The notes under the pieces: model-generated
What the model saw: only the letters and a program-made list of their open reading frames with translations
What the model was told of the DNA's origin: nothing
Databases searched by the model: none
Program-made: the position numbers and the translations under genes
Shown here: positions 56,353-64,000 of the stretch, one piece after another
Position numbering within the stretch: position 1 is the stretch's first letter
How the letters are laid out: each line of letters opens with the position of its first letter
Origin: Collimonas fungivorans Ter331
GTDB taxonomy: Bacteria; Pseudomonadota; Gammaproteobacteria; Burkholderiales; Burkholderiaceae_D
NCBI RefSeq assembly: GCF_000221045.1
Contig: NC_015856.1
Coordinates: 1,271,316-1,335,315 of the forward strand
Reading direction: 5' to 3'
Length of the DNA: 64,000 nt

Positions 56353-58842
56353 ATGTTCTATTGGATCGCAGCGCTGCTGGTCGGCGCTATGGCATTAATG
56401 CAGTTGCGCGCGAACGCGTGGATCTGGCTGCTGGCCATTCTGCTCTGGATCGGGGGCGGTTTCCGGTTTGCCGGGATCGGCGCACTGGCGGCAATACTGC
56501 TGTTGCTGCTGCTGGTGATCCCGACCTTGATCGTCGCGGTCAAGCCGCTGCGCTACGCCTTGCTGAGCCGCCCGATACTGAAAATATTCCAGCGCATCCT
56601 GCCGCGCATGTCGCAGACCGAGCGCGACGCCATCGAAGCAGGCACCACCTGGTGGGACGCCGAGCTGTTTTCCGGCAAACCGGCCTGGGACAAGCTGCTG
56701 CAGCTGCCGGCGCCGCAGCTGACGATTGAAGAGCAGGATTTTTTCGACAACGAAGTAGAACAGCTGTGCGGCCTGATCAGCGACTGGGAAAGCACCGAGG
56801 TGTGGCAGGACCTGTCGCCGCAAGCCTGGCAGTTCGTCAAGGAAAAAGGGTTTCTCGGCATGATCATTCCCAAGCAGTATGGCGGCAAGGAATTCTCCGC
56901 CTACATGCATTCGCAGGTGATCATGAAGTTGTCTTCGCACTGTTCGGCCGCGGCGATTTCGGTGATGGTGCCGAACTCGCTAGGCCCGGCCGAGCTGTTG
57001 CTGCAATACGGCACCGAAGTGCAAAAGGATTATTTCCTGCCGCGGCTGGCCGCCGGCGAGGAGATTCCCTGTTTTGCCTTGACCAGTCCTTACGCCGGTT
57101 CCGATGCGGCGGCGATCCCGGATATCGGCGTGGTGTGCACGGGCAGCTACGACGGCCAGGAAATGCTGGGCTTCCGGATTACCTGGGACAAGCGCTATAT
57201 CACGCTGGGGCCGGTGGCGACGGTGCTGGGCCTGGCGTTCCGGGTGCACGATCCGGACCATTTGCTGGCGGCCGAGGGGTCAACTGATCGACCGACCGAC
57301 CTCGGCATCACCTGCGCGCTGATCCCTACCAACCATCCCGGCGTGGTGACCGGCCGCCGCCATTGGCCCTTGAATGCGGTGTTCCAGAACGGACCGACTT
57401 CCGGCAAGGATGTGTTCATTCCGCTGGACTGGGTGATCGGCGGCCGCGACATGATCGGCAAGGGCTGGCGCATGCTGATGGAATGCCTGGCTGCCGGCCG
57501 CGCGATTTCCCTGCCGTCGTCCACGGTCGGCTTTTCCAAGCTGGCGGTGCGCGGCACCAGTGCCTACGTAGCGATGCGCCACCAGTTCAAGATCCCGATC
57601 GGCAAGTTCGAAGGCATCCACGAGATGCTGGCGCGCATGGGCGGCAACCTGTACCTGATGGATGCGGTGCGGCGGCTGTCGGCGCTGGCGGTGGATGCCG
57701 GCGAAAAACCTTCGGTGATTTCCGCCATCTCGAAATACCATGTGACCGAGCGCGGCCGGGTGCTGGTCAATGCCGGCATGGATGTATTGGGCGGCAAGGG
57801 CATTTGCATGGGGCCGAATAATTTCCTGGCGCGCAGCTACCAGCAGATGCCGATCGCGATTACGGTCGAAGGCGCAAATATCCTGACGCGCTGCCTGATC
57901 ATTTTCGGCCAGGGCGCGATCCGTTGCCATCCTTATGTGCTGAAGGAAATGGCGGCTGCCGGCGAGGCTGACCAGGACCAGGCCCTGGCCGATTTCGACC
58001 AGGCATTCTTCGCCCATGTCAGCTTTGTGTTCGCCAATTTTTCACGGACCTTGCTGGCCGGACTGTCCAGCGGCAGCCTGCCAGCCGCGCCGAGCGCGGC
58101 GCCGCAGGAGCTGCGGCATTTCTACCGTGCGGTCAACCGCATGTCGGCTGCCTTCGCGCTGCTGAGCGACATGTCGATGTTTGTCATCGGCGGTTCGCTG
58201 AAATTCCGCGAGCGGATTTCCGGCCGCCTGGGCGACATCCTGTCGCAGCTGTACCTGGTGTCCAGCGTCCTCAAACGCTACGAGGACGACGGCCGGCCGC
58301 AGGAAGATTTGCCCTATGTGCATTGGGCGATCCAGGATTCCCTGCACCAGGCGCAGGAAGCTTACCTGGGCGTGCTGGAGAATTTCCCGAACCGTGTGTT
58401 GGCAGTGCTGCTGCGTTTCGTCGCCTTTCCTTTCGGACGGCCTTACCAGCTGCCGTCGGATGCGCTGGACAGCACGGTAGCCCGGATCATGCAAACCGAC
58501 GGCGACAGCCGCGACCGCCTGACCGCCGGCATGCACATGCCGAATGTGGAACAGTCGCCGCATGCCTTCGGCGAGCTGGCGTTCCAGCTGATCCCGCAGG
58601 TGAATACGATTGAAGCGCGGCTCAAGCCGGCGATCCAGGCCGGTACGCTGCCGCCTTTGCCGCAAAGCCTGATCGAGATGCAGTACTGGGTAGCGGCAGC
58701 AGCGGCCAGCGGTGACATCACGGAAGCCGAGCAGCAGGTCTTGCACGATTTTGCGCGCTTTGGCGATATCAGCGTGCAGGTGGATGATTTTCCGCAGGAT
58801 TTCAACCTGCTGGAAGCGGCGCAAAAACGCGCGCAGTCTTGA
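56353..58842 (+). CDS. fadE: acyl-CoA dehydrogenase, membrane-associated FadE type
   Basis: The ATG at 56353 gives 829 residues; a TTG four codons earlier is less likely. Hydrophobic helices occupy residues 3-22, 24-34 and 40-60, as in FadE. The acyl-CoA dehydrogenase fold follows (FLGMIIPKQYGGKEFSAY; CFALTSPYAGSDAAA; MDVLGGKGICMGPNNF), with the DUF1974-type C-terminal domain from about 550 on. It starts beta-oxidation by making trans-2-enoyl-CoA. It is a single gene, divergent from the acyl reductase-like gene, with a short acetyltransferase downstream. Confidence 0.93.
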   Translation: MFYWIAALLVGAMALMQLRANAWIWLLAILLWIGGGFRFAGIGALAAILLLLLLVIPTLIVAVKPLRYALLSRPILKIFQRILPRMSQTERDAIEAGTTWWDAELFSGKPAWDKLLQLPAPQLTIEEQDFFDNEVEQLCGLISDWESTEVWQDLSPQAWQFVKEKGFLGMIIPKQYGGKEFSAYMHSQVIMKLSSHCSAAAISVMVPNSLGPAELLLQYGTEVQKDYFLPRLAAGEEIPCFALTSPYAGSDAAAIPDIGVVCTGSYDGQEMLGFRITWDKRYITLGPVATVLGLAFRVHDPDHLLAAEGSTDRPTDLGITCALIPTNHPGVVTGRRHWPLNAVFQNGPTSGKDVFIPLDWVIGGRDMIGKGWRMLMECLAAGRAISLPSSTVGFSKLAVRGTSAYVAMRHQFKIPIGKFEGIHEMLARMGGNLYLMDAVRRLSALAVDAGEKPSVISAISKYHVTERGRVLVNAGMDVLGGKGICMGPNNFLARSYQQMPIAITVEGANILTRCLIIFGQGAIRCHPYVLKEMAAAGEADQDQALADFDQAFFAHVSFVFANFSRTLLAGLSSGSLPAAPSAAPQELRHFYRAVNRMSAAFALLSDMSMFVIGGSLKFRERISGRLGDILSQLYLVSSVLKRYEDDGRPQEDLPYVHWAIQDSLHQAQEAYLGVLENFPNRVLAVLLRFVAFPFGRPYQLPSDALDSTVARIMQTDGDSRDRLTAGMHMPNVEQSPHAFGELAFQLIPQVNTIEARLKPAIQAGTLPPLPQSLIEMQYWVAAAAASGDITEAEQQVLHDFARFGDISVQVDDFPQDFNLLEAAQKRAQS

Positions 58843-58882
58843 GCGGTAACCATGGAATTTGCAACAAATAAGAAAGAAAACA

Positions 58883-59419
58883 ATGACTACCCTAGTGCAA
58901 CCGGGCCTGAAACTGCGGCCACTGGAGCGTAACGACCTGCACTTTGTGCATCAGCTCGACAATAACAGCCACATCATGCGTTATTGGTTCGAAGAGCCCT
59001 ACGAAGCTTATGTCGAACTGGTGCAATTGTATGACCAGCACGTCCACGACCAAAGCGAACGGCGCTTCATCCTGGAAAGCGACAACGGCGAGATGGTGGG
59101 GCTGGTGGAGCTGGTCGAGATTACCCATATCCACCGGCGCGCGGAATTCCAGATCATCGTCGCGCCTGGCGCCCAGGGCAAGGGTTATGCCGAGCGCGCC
59201 ACCCGGCTGGCGATCGAATATGCCTTCTGCGTGCTCAACTTGTACAAGCTCTATCTGTATGTCGACAAGGAAAACCACAAAGCCATCCATATTTACCAAA
59301 AATGCGGGTTCGAACTGGAAAGCGAGCTGAAAAGCGAGTTTTTCATCAATGGCGTGTATCGGGACGCCATCCGCATGTGCATGTTCCAGCCCGAATATCT
59401 GGCCAAACGCGGGCGCTGA
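58883..59419 (+). CDS. speG: GNAT acetyltransferase, spermidine N1-acetyltransferase (SpeG)-like
   Basis: The ATG at 58883 gives 178 residues; eight in-frame codons upstream are not typical. The SpeG-like N-terminus [20 protein letters not shown], the [19 protein letters not shown] segment and the acetyl-CoA loop [10 protein letters not shown] with [15 protein letters not shown] match closely the spermidine acetyltransferase group. It would detoxify excess spermidine. It follows fadE by 40 bases. Confidence 0.88.
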   Translation: MTTLVQPGLKLRPLERNDLHFVHQLDNNSHIMRYWFEEPYEAYVELVQLYDQHVHDQSERRFILESDNGEMVGLVELVEITHIHRRAEFQIIVAPGAQGKGYAERATRLAIEYAFCVLNLYKLYLYVDKENHKAIHIYQKCGFELESELKSEFFINGVYRDAIRMCMFQPEYLAKRGR

Positions 59420-59454
59420 AGGTTTTCAAGCTGCGCCCGGGTATTGAAATTTCC

Positions 59455-59502
59455 TTGACTTAGCAATTTCTAAGATATATCTTAGTGTCTCATTCAATGA
59501 GA
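59455..59502 (+). promoter_or_regulatory. promoter and paired palindromes upstream of the PadR gene
   Basis: A -35 TTGACT (59455-59460) and a weak -10 TATCTT (59478-59483, 17-bp spacing) are overlapped by the perfect palindrome CTAAGATATATCTTAG (59470-59485). A second dyad TCTCATTCAATGAGA lies at 59488-59502. The first has the shape of PadR operators, so autoregulation is likely. Confidence 0.7.
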
Positions 59503-59514
59503 TAAGGAAGAAAC

Positions 59515-60084
59515 ATGTTTGGACATAGAAGAGGCTGCGACCACAGCCGTATGCACCAAGGTCATGAAAGGCAACATCGCGGCGGCGGCCTGTTTGAACG
59601 GGGCGGGCGGCGCGAAGGCGGGCGCGGCGGACGGATGTTTGAACAGGGCAGCTTGCGCCTGGTCATCCTCAAGCTGCTGCAAGAAAAGCCACGCCATGGC
59701 TACGAAGTCATCAAGGCGATCGAAGAACTGGTCGGCGGCGATTACAGCCCCAGCCCGGGCGTGATCTATCCGACTTTGACATTGCTGGAAGAACTGGGTT
59801 ACACGGCGATCGAAGCGGAAACCGGCGGCAAGAAACTGTATCGCATCACAGCGGAAGGCAGCGCGTTCCTGGCTGAAAACAGCGAAGCCCTGGCCCTGGC
59901 GCTGCAACGCCTGGAAACCGCACAGCGCGCGTCCGGCAGTTCAGCGCCGGAGCTGCGGCGAGCGATCCAGAATTTTCGGATGGCATTGCATACAAGGCTG
60001 GAAAAGGGCGAACTCAGCCAGGATCAGATCCACGCCATCGTCGATGCCATCGACCTGGCAGCCGTGAAAATCGAACGTATCTGA
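59515..60084 (+). CDS. PadR-family transcriptional regulator
   Basis: The 189-residue protein has a His/Arg/Gly-rich N-terminal tail of about 40 residues (GHRRGCDHSRMHQGHERQHRGG), a winged helix (LVILKLLQEKPRHGYEVIKAI; GVIYPTLTLLEELGY) and a C-terminal dimerisation helix pair. The tail may bind metal. Its ATG follows AAGGAAG. The promoter carries a palindrome, so it probably represses itself and the DUF3861 gene 57 bases downstream. Confidence 0.9.
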   Translation: MFGHRRGCDHSRMHQGHERQHRGGGLFERGGRREGGRGGRMFEQGSLRLVILKLLQEKPRHGYEVIKAIEELVGGDYSPSPGVIYPTLTLLEELGYTAIEAETGGKKLYRITAEGSAFLAENSEALALALQRLETAQRASGSSAPELRRAIQNFRMALHTRLEKGELSQDQIHAIVDAIDLAAVKIERI

Positions 60085-60141
60085 AACAAGCCGTCATCGC
60101 CGCAACAGGCAATAGCAAGTCGTTTGAAAGAAGGAGTAGCC

Positions 60142-60450
60142 ATGCGTGAATACCGTTACCGCATCACCCTGGAACATCTGGCGACGCCAAAACAAGGCGA
60201 GCCGACCCATGCCGCCATCAGTTTTGACACCGGCAACCACGACGACCTGTTCACGATCGTCGACAAGGTGCGCAGCAAAGGCCAGTTTGACGCTGACACT
60301 GCCGCCTCGCTGGCGCTGGGTTTGAAGCTGTTCACCGAAGTGATGCTGAAAAATCGCGGCCACCCGTTGTTCGCGGACATCAGCCAGCCCATGCGCGATT
60401 TTATCCAGAAGCTGAAAGCGCAGCCGCAGGTGACAGAAGCAGAGAATTGA
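60142..60450 (+). CDS. DUF3861 family protein
   Basis: The ATG at 60142 has AAGGAG eight bases upstream and gives 102 residues starting MREYRYRITLEHLA. It is a soluble small protein with SFDTGNHDDLFTIVDKV, the characteristic block of this family. Function is unknown. It is probably co-transcribed with the PadR regulator. Confidence 0.85.
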   Translation: MREYRYRITLEHLATPKQGEPTHAAISFDTGNHDDLFTIVDKVRSKGQFDADTAASLALGLKLFTEVMLKNRGHPLFADISQPMRDFIQKLKAQPQVTEAEN

Positions 60451-60491
60451 CAAGAGACCCGAGCGGGACGCCGCCCGGGAGATGAAGATAC

Positions 60492-60539
60492 GCGGGGCCA
60501 GGATAATTTTCGTGCAAGAGAAAATTATCCTGGCCCCGC
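60492..60539. repeat. perfect 20-bp inverted repeat (hairpin)
   Basis: GCGGGGCCAGGATAATTTTC at 60492-60511 is matched exactly by 60520-60539, with the eight-base loop GTGCAAGA. It lies between convergent genes (DUF3861 and exonuclease I). It may act as a bidirectional terminator or REP-type element. No T-run follows either arm. Confidence 0.8.
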
Positions 60540-60581
60540 TTTATATGGGCAGCCCTGGCGCAACAAGCCAGCGGCAAATGG

Positions 60582-62015
60582 CTATTCGCGCGCCGGCGCG
60601 ATCATCTCTGCATAGTCATACAGCGCGCCGAGGATTTCTTCGCCGCGCTCGTCGGCCGTTTCCGACAGCTGGTCTATCTCCTCAAACAGCATGTCGACCG
60701 TGCGCGCCTTGCCTTCGCCGTCGAACAGGCGGGCGGCGCGGTGTTCGTCCCAACGTTCCTGTTCTTCTGGTGTCAGGGTGTCGGGGAAATTGCGGGCGCG
60801 GTAGCGGAAGGCCAGTTCTTCCAGGCGCTGGTCGTCAAAACTGACGCGGGCCGCCGCCAGTTTTTGCGGCGGCATGGCGCGCAAGTCATTTAGCTTGCGC
60901 CTGTCGTTGTTGCCGACAAAACCGCCGTACAAGTCTTCATCGACATCGCTTGCCGCTTCCTCCGGACGCTGGAATACCTGGCGCCACAGGCCGCTGAGGT
61001 CAGGGGCTTGCGCTGCAATTTCCGCATGGCGCAACGCCAGCGGGATATCTATACCCCAGCGCGTGGTCATGTCGGCCGAGAGGGTTTGCAGCTTGTTGAT
61101 CACCATCGGCGATTTGTTCAGGTGCACCGATTTCAAGGGCAGGCGCGTTACGCCTTCCGGCAGGTCGGCGGACTTGCTGAACAGCCGGGTGCGCACGGTA
61201 TCGGCATCCAGGGAAAACAGCTCGCTGGGATCGAACGCCAGGTCCCAGGCCAGTATTTCGTTCTTGTTGGTGGGATGCACGCCGAGCGGCCACATAACGG
61301 CCAGGCAGCCCTGCTCGGCCGGGAACATGCCGGAAATATGCAGGAACGGCCGCGGCGTCGGCAAGCCGATTTCAGCGCCGGCGCGGTCTTTCTTGTGCAG
61401 CGCCAGGCAAAAATCGAACAGTTTCGGCTGGTGTTGCCGGATCAGGCGCGCCAGCGCAATGGTCGCCCGCACGTCGGACAGCGCGTCATGCGCCGCTTCG
61501 TGGCTGAGGCCGTTGGCCTTGGTCAGCAGTTCAAGGCGGAAACTGGGCCGTCCTTCGTCGTTGACCGGCCATTGGATGCCCTCCGGCCGCAAGGCATAGG
61601 CGGTGCGCACCACGTCCAGGATATCCCAGCGGCCGCACTGGTTCTGCCATTCGCGCGCATAGGGATCGATCAGGTTGCGCCAGAACAGGAAACGGGTGAC
61701 CTCGTCGTCGAAGCGGATCGTGTTGTAGCCGACGCCGATTGTGCCGGCTTCGGAAAACGCTTTTTCGATCTGGGCCGCGAACTGGTATTCGGGAATACCT
61801 CGCTCCAGGCATTGCTGCGGCGTGATGCCGGTGATCAGGCAGGATTGCGGATCCGGCAGAAAGTCATTTGCTGGTTGGCAATACAACATGATCGGCTCGC
61901 CGATCTCATTCAGTTCGGCATCCGTGCGGATCGCCGCAAATTGGGCCGGGCGGTCGCGTCGCGGCTGGACGCCGAAAGTTTCGTAGTCGTGCCAGAGGAA
62001 GGTATGCGTGGACAT
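60582..62015 (-). CDS. sbcB: exodeoxyribonuclease I
   Basis: The 477-residue protein starts with the DEDDh exonuclease motif LWHDYETFGVQPRRDRPAQFA (catalytic Asp and Glu) and carries further acidic motifs in IGVGYNTIRFDDE and EAAHDALSDVRATIALA. The C-terminal half is the SH3-like and helical ExoI extension (RNFPDTLTPEEQERWDEHRAA). It degrades single-stranded DNA 3' to 5' in recombination and mismatch repair. Length is as in E. coli SbcB. Confidence 0.95.
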   Translation of the reverse strand: MSTHTFLWHDYETFGVQPRRDRPAQFAAIRTDAELNEIGEPIMLYCQPANDFLPDPQSCLITGITPQQCLERGIPEYQFAAQIEKAFSEAGTIGVGYNTIRFDDEVTRFLFWRNLIDPYAREWQNQCGRWDILDVVRTAYALRPEGIQWPVNDEGRPSFRLELLTKANGLSHEAAHDALSDVRATIALARLIRQHQPKLFDFCLALHKKDRAGAEIGLPTPRPFLHISGMFPAEQGCLAVMWPLGVHPTNKNEILAWDLAFDPSELFSLDADTVRTRLFSKSADLPEGVTRLPLKSVHLNKSPMVINKLQTLSADMTTRWGIDIPLALRHAEIAAQAPDLSGLWRQVFQRPEEAASDVDEDLYGGFVGNNDRRKLNDLRAMPPQKLAAARVSFDDQRLEELAFRYRARNFPDTLTPEEQERWDEHRAARLFDGEGKARTVDMLFEEIDQLSETADERGEEILGALYDYAEMIAPARE

Positions 62016-62292
62016 TGGGGATCGGTTGCTTGCTTAGGTGCGTGGTTAAGTGCTGAATAAGGACAGGAAGTGCAGCAGTTTACAGTCATCCTTCCAAGCC
62101 TGTATAGCAGTTTTACAACGCTTTAGGCCAAATCGTAAGTTGGCTCCAAATAGGGCTTTTAGCCCCTTAAATTCACAAAACTGATAACAGCTATTGGCAA
62201 TCGAAATTGGATAATTAATGGGGAAAGACTATTCTGATTGTGCGACGCAACAATTGGCTTGCGGTGAACGCAAAACGAAAGAGGAATACATC

Positions 62293-62538
62293 ATGTCTAC
62301 AATGACCATCAGCAACAGTCCTAGCATTTCCCGTCCAGCAGCTTCGGTACAAACTGCCGGCGTCTTGACCAGCATCGCCGCTTTTTTCAAGCGTGTCGGC
62401 ACTGCCTACGAGCGTTCGGAAGCAGCACGCAAGGAAGCTTACCTGGCAGAAGCCGTCGACCTGTACGACCTGGAATACCGCATGCAACGCCTGGACCGTG
62501 AAAGCGCCCAGACTGCAGCGTGGATCAAGGGTTTCTAA
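62293..62538 (+). CDS. DUF3563 family small protein
   Basis: The ATG at 62293 gives 81 residues; 25 in-frame upstream codons are unlikely. The C-terminal half EAYLAEAVDLYDLEYRMQR and DRESAQTAAWIKG defines DUF3563, common in Burkholderiales and of unknown function. It is soluble, with an unstructured Ser/Pro-rich N-terminus. A 280-base gap precedes it, with no other gene. Confidence 0.85.
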   Translation: MSTMTISNSPSISRPAASVQTAGVLTSIAAFFKRVGTAYERSEAARKEAYLAEAVDLYDLEYRMQRLDRESAQTAAWIKGF

Positions 62539-62761
62539 GCATCGCGTCGAGTATTACGGCAGTTCAGCGCCGGCAGCAGGCTACAAGTGTGTTTGCAGCC
62601 AGAAGTAGTTTCAGTATCCAGCAGTAATTTGCTGCAGTAGTTCGTCTATATCGCTGCGTAGCAGTCGGGCATCCCGCCGGCATTGGCCGTCAGAACGGGT
62701 TGCCCTGCTGCTCACACAGTGCATGTCTTGTCACACCTATCTCAGTTATAAGTTCAGTGCT

Positions 62762-63064
62762 TCAGTGAGATTGCGTCAACAGCGTGAAATGCTCGACGGT
62801 CGGCGCCACGGCAAAAAACGGCCCGACCAGCGCACGCCATTCGGCAAATGCCGGCGATTCGCGAAAATCCACCGTATGGTTTTCCAGCGTTTCCCAGGAA
62901 ATCGTCAGCACGTAACGTTCCGGCGACTCAATTCCCTTATGTATCTTGAAACCGGCAAATCCTTTGGCCTTGCTGATGACTTGTTCGATGCCGCGCTGGA
63001 TGGCGGCGTCGAATTCCTGTTGTTTGCCTGGCTGGATGCGGATATCGGCTAATTCGAGAATCAT
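62762..63064 (-). CDS. antibiotic biosynthesis monooxygenase / dimeric alpha-beta barrel protein
   Basis: The start at 63064 gives 100 residues beginning MILELADIRIQPGKQQEFDAAIQ; 22 in-frame codons upstream look non-coding. It has the ferredoxin-like ABM fold pattern with VLTISWETLENHTVDFRESPAFAEW. Members act as small monooxygenases, heme-degrading or stress proteins. Substrate unknown. It is divergent from a membrane protein gene 131 bases away. Confidence 0.8.
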   Translation of the reverse strand: MILELADIRIQPGKQQEFDAAIQRGIEQVISKAKGFAGFKIHKGIESPERYVLTISWETLENHTVDFRESPAFAEWRALVGPFFAVAPTVEHFTLLTQSH

Positions 63065-63195
63065 GGTGGTTCCATCGTTGTTGGTTGGCGGAACGGGAAT
63101 TGTCGCATTTTTAGCCAAATCAGGCGCCAATCAACCTTTGTGGATTCTGCACTCATTGACTATGCTGAATGTATACACAGTCACAGGAGGCCATC

Positions 63196-63714
63196 ATGTT
63201 GGGTAGACAACGACTTTATTTCATGTTGCCGGACGTTTCCAGTGCACGCAGCACGCTCGACGAGTTGCTGCTGGCCAGGGTAGGGATTCGGAACATTCAC
63301 TTCTGGGCTGCGGATGGCAAACTGCCGGCGGATATGCCTGAGGCCAATGTGCTCCATAAGACCGACCTTGCCAACGGCGCTGAGATCGGTCTGCTGGCAG
63401 GCGGCTTGATCGGTTTGTTGCTGGGCATGTGGCTGGTGTATTTTCCGCCCGAGTGGGTGCACCTGAACTGGCTGGCGCTGGTAGCGCTGACGCTGGCCGG
63501 CGCGGTGCTGGGCAGCTGGATGTCGGGCATGGCGGCGGCAGCGTTGCCCAATTCCCGCCTGAAAGCTTTCCATGCCGGGATCGACGAGGGCAAGATACTG
63601 CTGCTGGTCGACGTGCCTTTCAAACGGGTGCCGGCGATAGAGCAGTTGATTGAAAAGCGTCACCCGGAAGCGGCTTTCTCTGGCGTCGAAAAGCATCTTC
63701 CCGTCTTCCCGTAA
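63196..63714 (+). CDS. small membrane protein of unknown function
   Basis: The ATG at 63196 has an AGGAGG ribosome-binding site and gives 172 residues. Two Gly-rich hydrophobic helices (about 62-82 and 90-112) separate an N-terminal alpha/beta domain (RLYFMLPDVSSARSTLDEL) from a C-terminal one (LLLVDVPFKRVPAIEQLI). The layout resembles DUF1269-like stress-linked membrane proteins. A strong terminator follows. Confidence 0.8.
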   Translation: MLGRQRLYFMLPDVSSARSTLDELLLARVGIRNIHFWAADGKLPADMPEANVLHKTDLANGAEIGLLAGGLIGLLLGMWLVYFPPEWVHLNWLALVALTLAGAVLGSWMSGMAAAALPNSRLKAFHAGIDEGKILLLVDVPFKRVPAIEQLIEKRHPEAAFSGVEKHLPVFP

Positions 63715-63732
63715 TTGCATCGGACTAGCGAC

Positions 63733-63766
63733 AAAAAAACACCGGCTACCGCGCCGGTGTTTTTTT
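63733..63766 (+). terminator. Rho-independent terminator
   Basis: An eight-bp stem ACACCGGC (63739-63746) and GCCGGTGT (63753-63760) with loop TACCGC is flanked by an A-run on the left and seven T's on the right, 20 bases after the stop of the small membrane protein gene. It would also work on the minus strand. Confidence 0.93.
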
Positions 63767-63867
63767 ATGCGGCGTTTTGCGTGAATCTTTATGTAAACCG
63801 CAATACATTTCTTCCTCGCCGCGATTGTTATTTTGCGGCGGGCTTCGTACACTAGTGTCGTGTCTCG

Positions 63868-64000
63868 CCTCCCCTGCCGGTATCTCACTTGTCCTTGACC
63901 CGTATCGCGTCGTTGCGCCTCGTCGCCATAGCCCCGCTATGTCTCCTCGGCGCGCCTAGCGCTACGGGCCAAAGCCGGCGCGATATACCGGCAGGGGAGG
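63868..64000. repeat. nested inverted repeat at the right edge
   Basis: Outer arms CCTCCCCTGCCGGTAT (63868-63883) and its exact complement (63985-64000) enclose a second pair TTGACCCGTA (63895-63904) and TACGGGCCAA (63963-63972), which match at 9 of 10 bases. The centre holds ATAGCCCCGCTAT. The 133-base element is non-coding, and could continue past the window. It looks like a large dispersed intergenic hairpin. Confidence 0.75.

Overview
The window is about 58-60% GC and reads as a chromosome segment of a betaproteobacterium of the order Burkholderiales, most likely Oxalobacteraceae (Collimonas/Janthinobacterium/Herbaspirillum type). This is an inference from gene families and style (SorC-controlled polyol ABC operon, FeoABC-like operon, DUF3563, DUF4096 transposase-like protein, long intergenic palindromes). 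No rRNA is present; there is one tRNA gene and no CRISPR array.

Region 1 (1-11.3 kb) is accessory DNA. A leftward, translationally coupled operon encodes a small unknown protein, a KAS II-type ketosynthase, an FAD-dependent oxidoreductase, a small ORF that may be a decayed acyl carrier protein, and a membrane fatty-acid desaturase that runs off the left edge. Next come an IS5-family relic, a LysR regulator, an MHS-type MFS transporter, a LeuT-fold transporter paired with a second desaturase, and an internally deleted IS2-group relic. The block ends at the 3' end of a tRNA-Thr(CGT) gene, a common island boundary. It looks like an imported, partly eroded fatty-acid-derived metabolite locus.

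Region 2 (11.4-20.9 kb) is a complete polyol catabolic operon: periplasmic binding protein, two permeases, HAD phosphatase, ATPase, D-arabinitol/mannitol-type dehydrogenase and xylulokinase, with a divergent SorC regulator and a candidate operator between them. Region 3 (20.9-26.1 kb) holds a Fur-boxed feoA-feoB-Cys-rich protein operon, an orphan branched-chain-type binding protein, and an aldehyde dehydrogenase pseudogene.

Region 4 (26.4-41.8 kb) is a 12-gene surface-polysaccharide locus. From rmd onward it has the gene order of the Pseudomonas aeruginosa A-band/common polysaccharide antigen cluster (rmd-gmd-wbpW-wzm-wzt-wbpX-wbpY-wbpZ). It is preceded by two glycosyltransferases, an acyltransferase and a methyltransferase that resemble the A-band accessory module. 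GDP-D-rhamnose made by ManC/Gmd/Rmd would be polymerised by the three rhamnosyltransferases, capped by the methyltransferase and exported by Wzm/Wzt. A DUF4096 transposase-domain protein lies directly upstream and a diguanylate cyclase directly downstream.

Region 5 (43.7-63.7 kb) is housekeeping and stress genes: a DUF885 peptidase-like protein, LysR, a MerR/heavy-metal ATPase pair, a sulfide-oxidation pair (DUF442-SQR fusion and a persulfide dioxygenase-like hydrolase), DUF924, an S4 protein, MAPEG, a zinc peptidase, a reductase, FadE, a SpeG-like acetyltransferase, a PadR regulator, exonuclease I and small proteins. The window closes with a Rho-independent terminator and a nested palindromic repeat.
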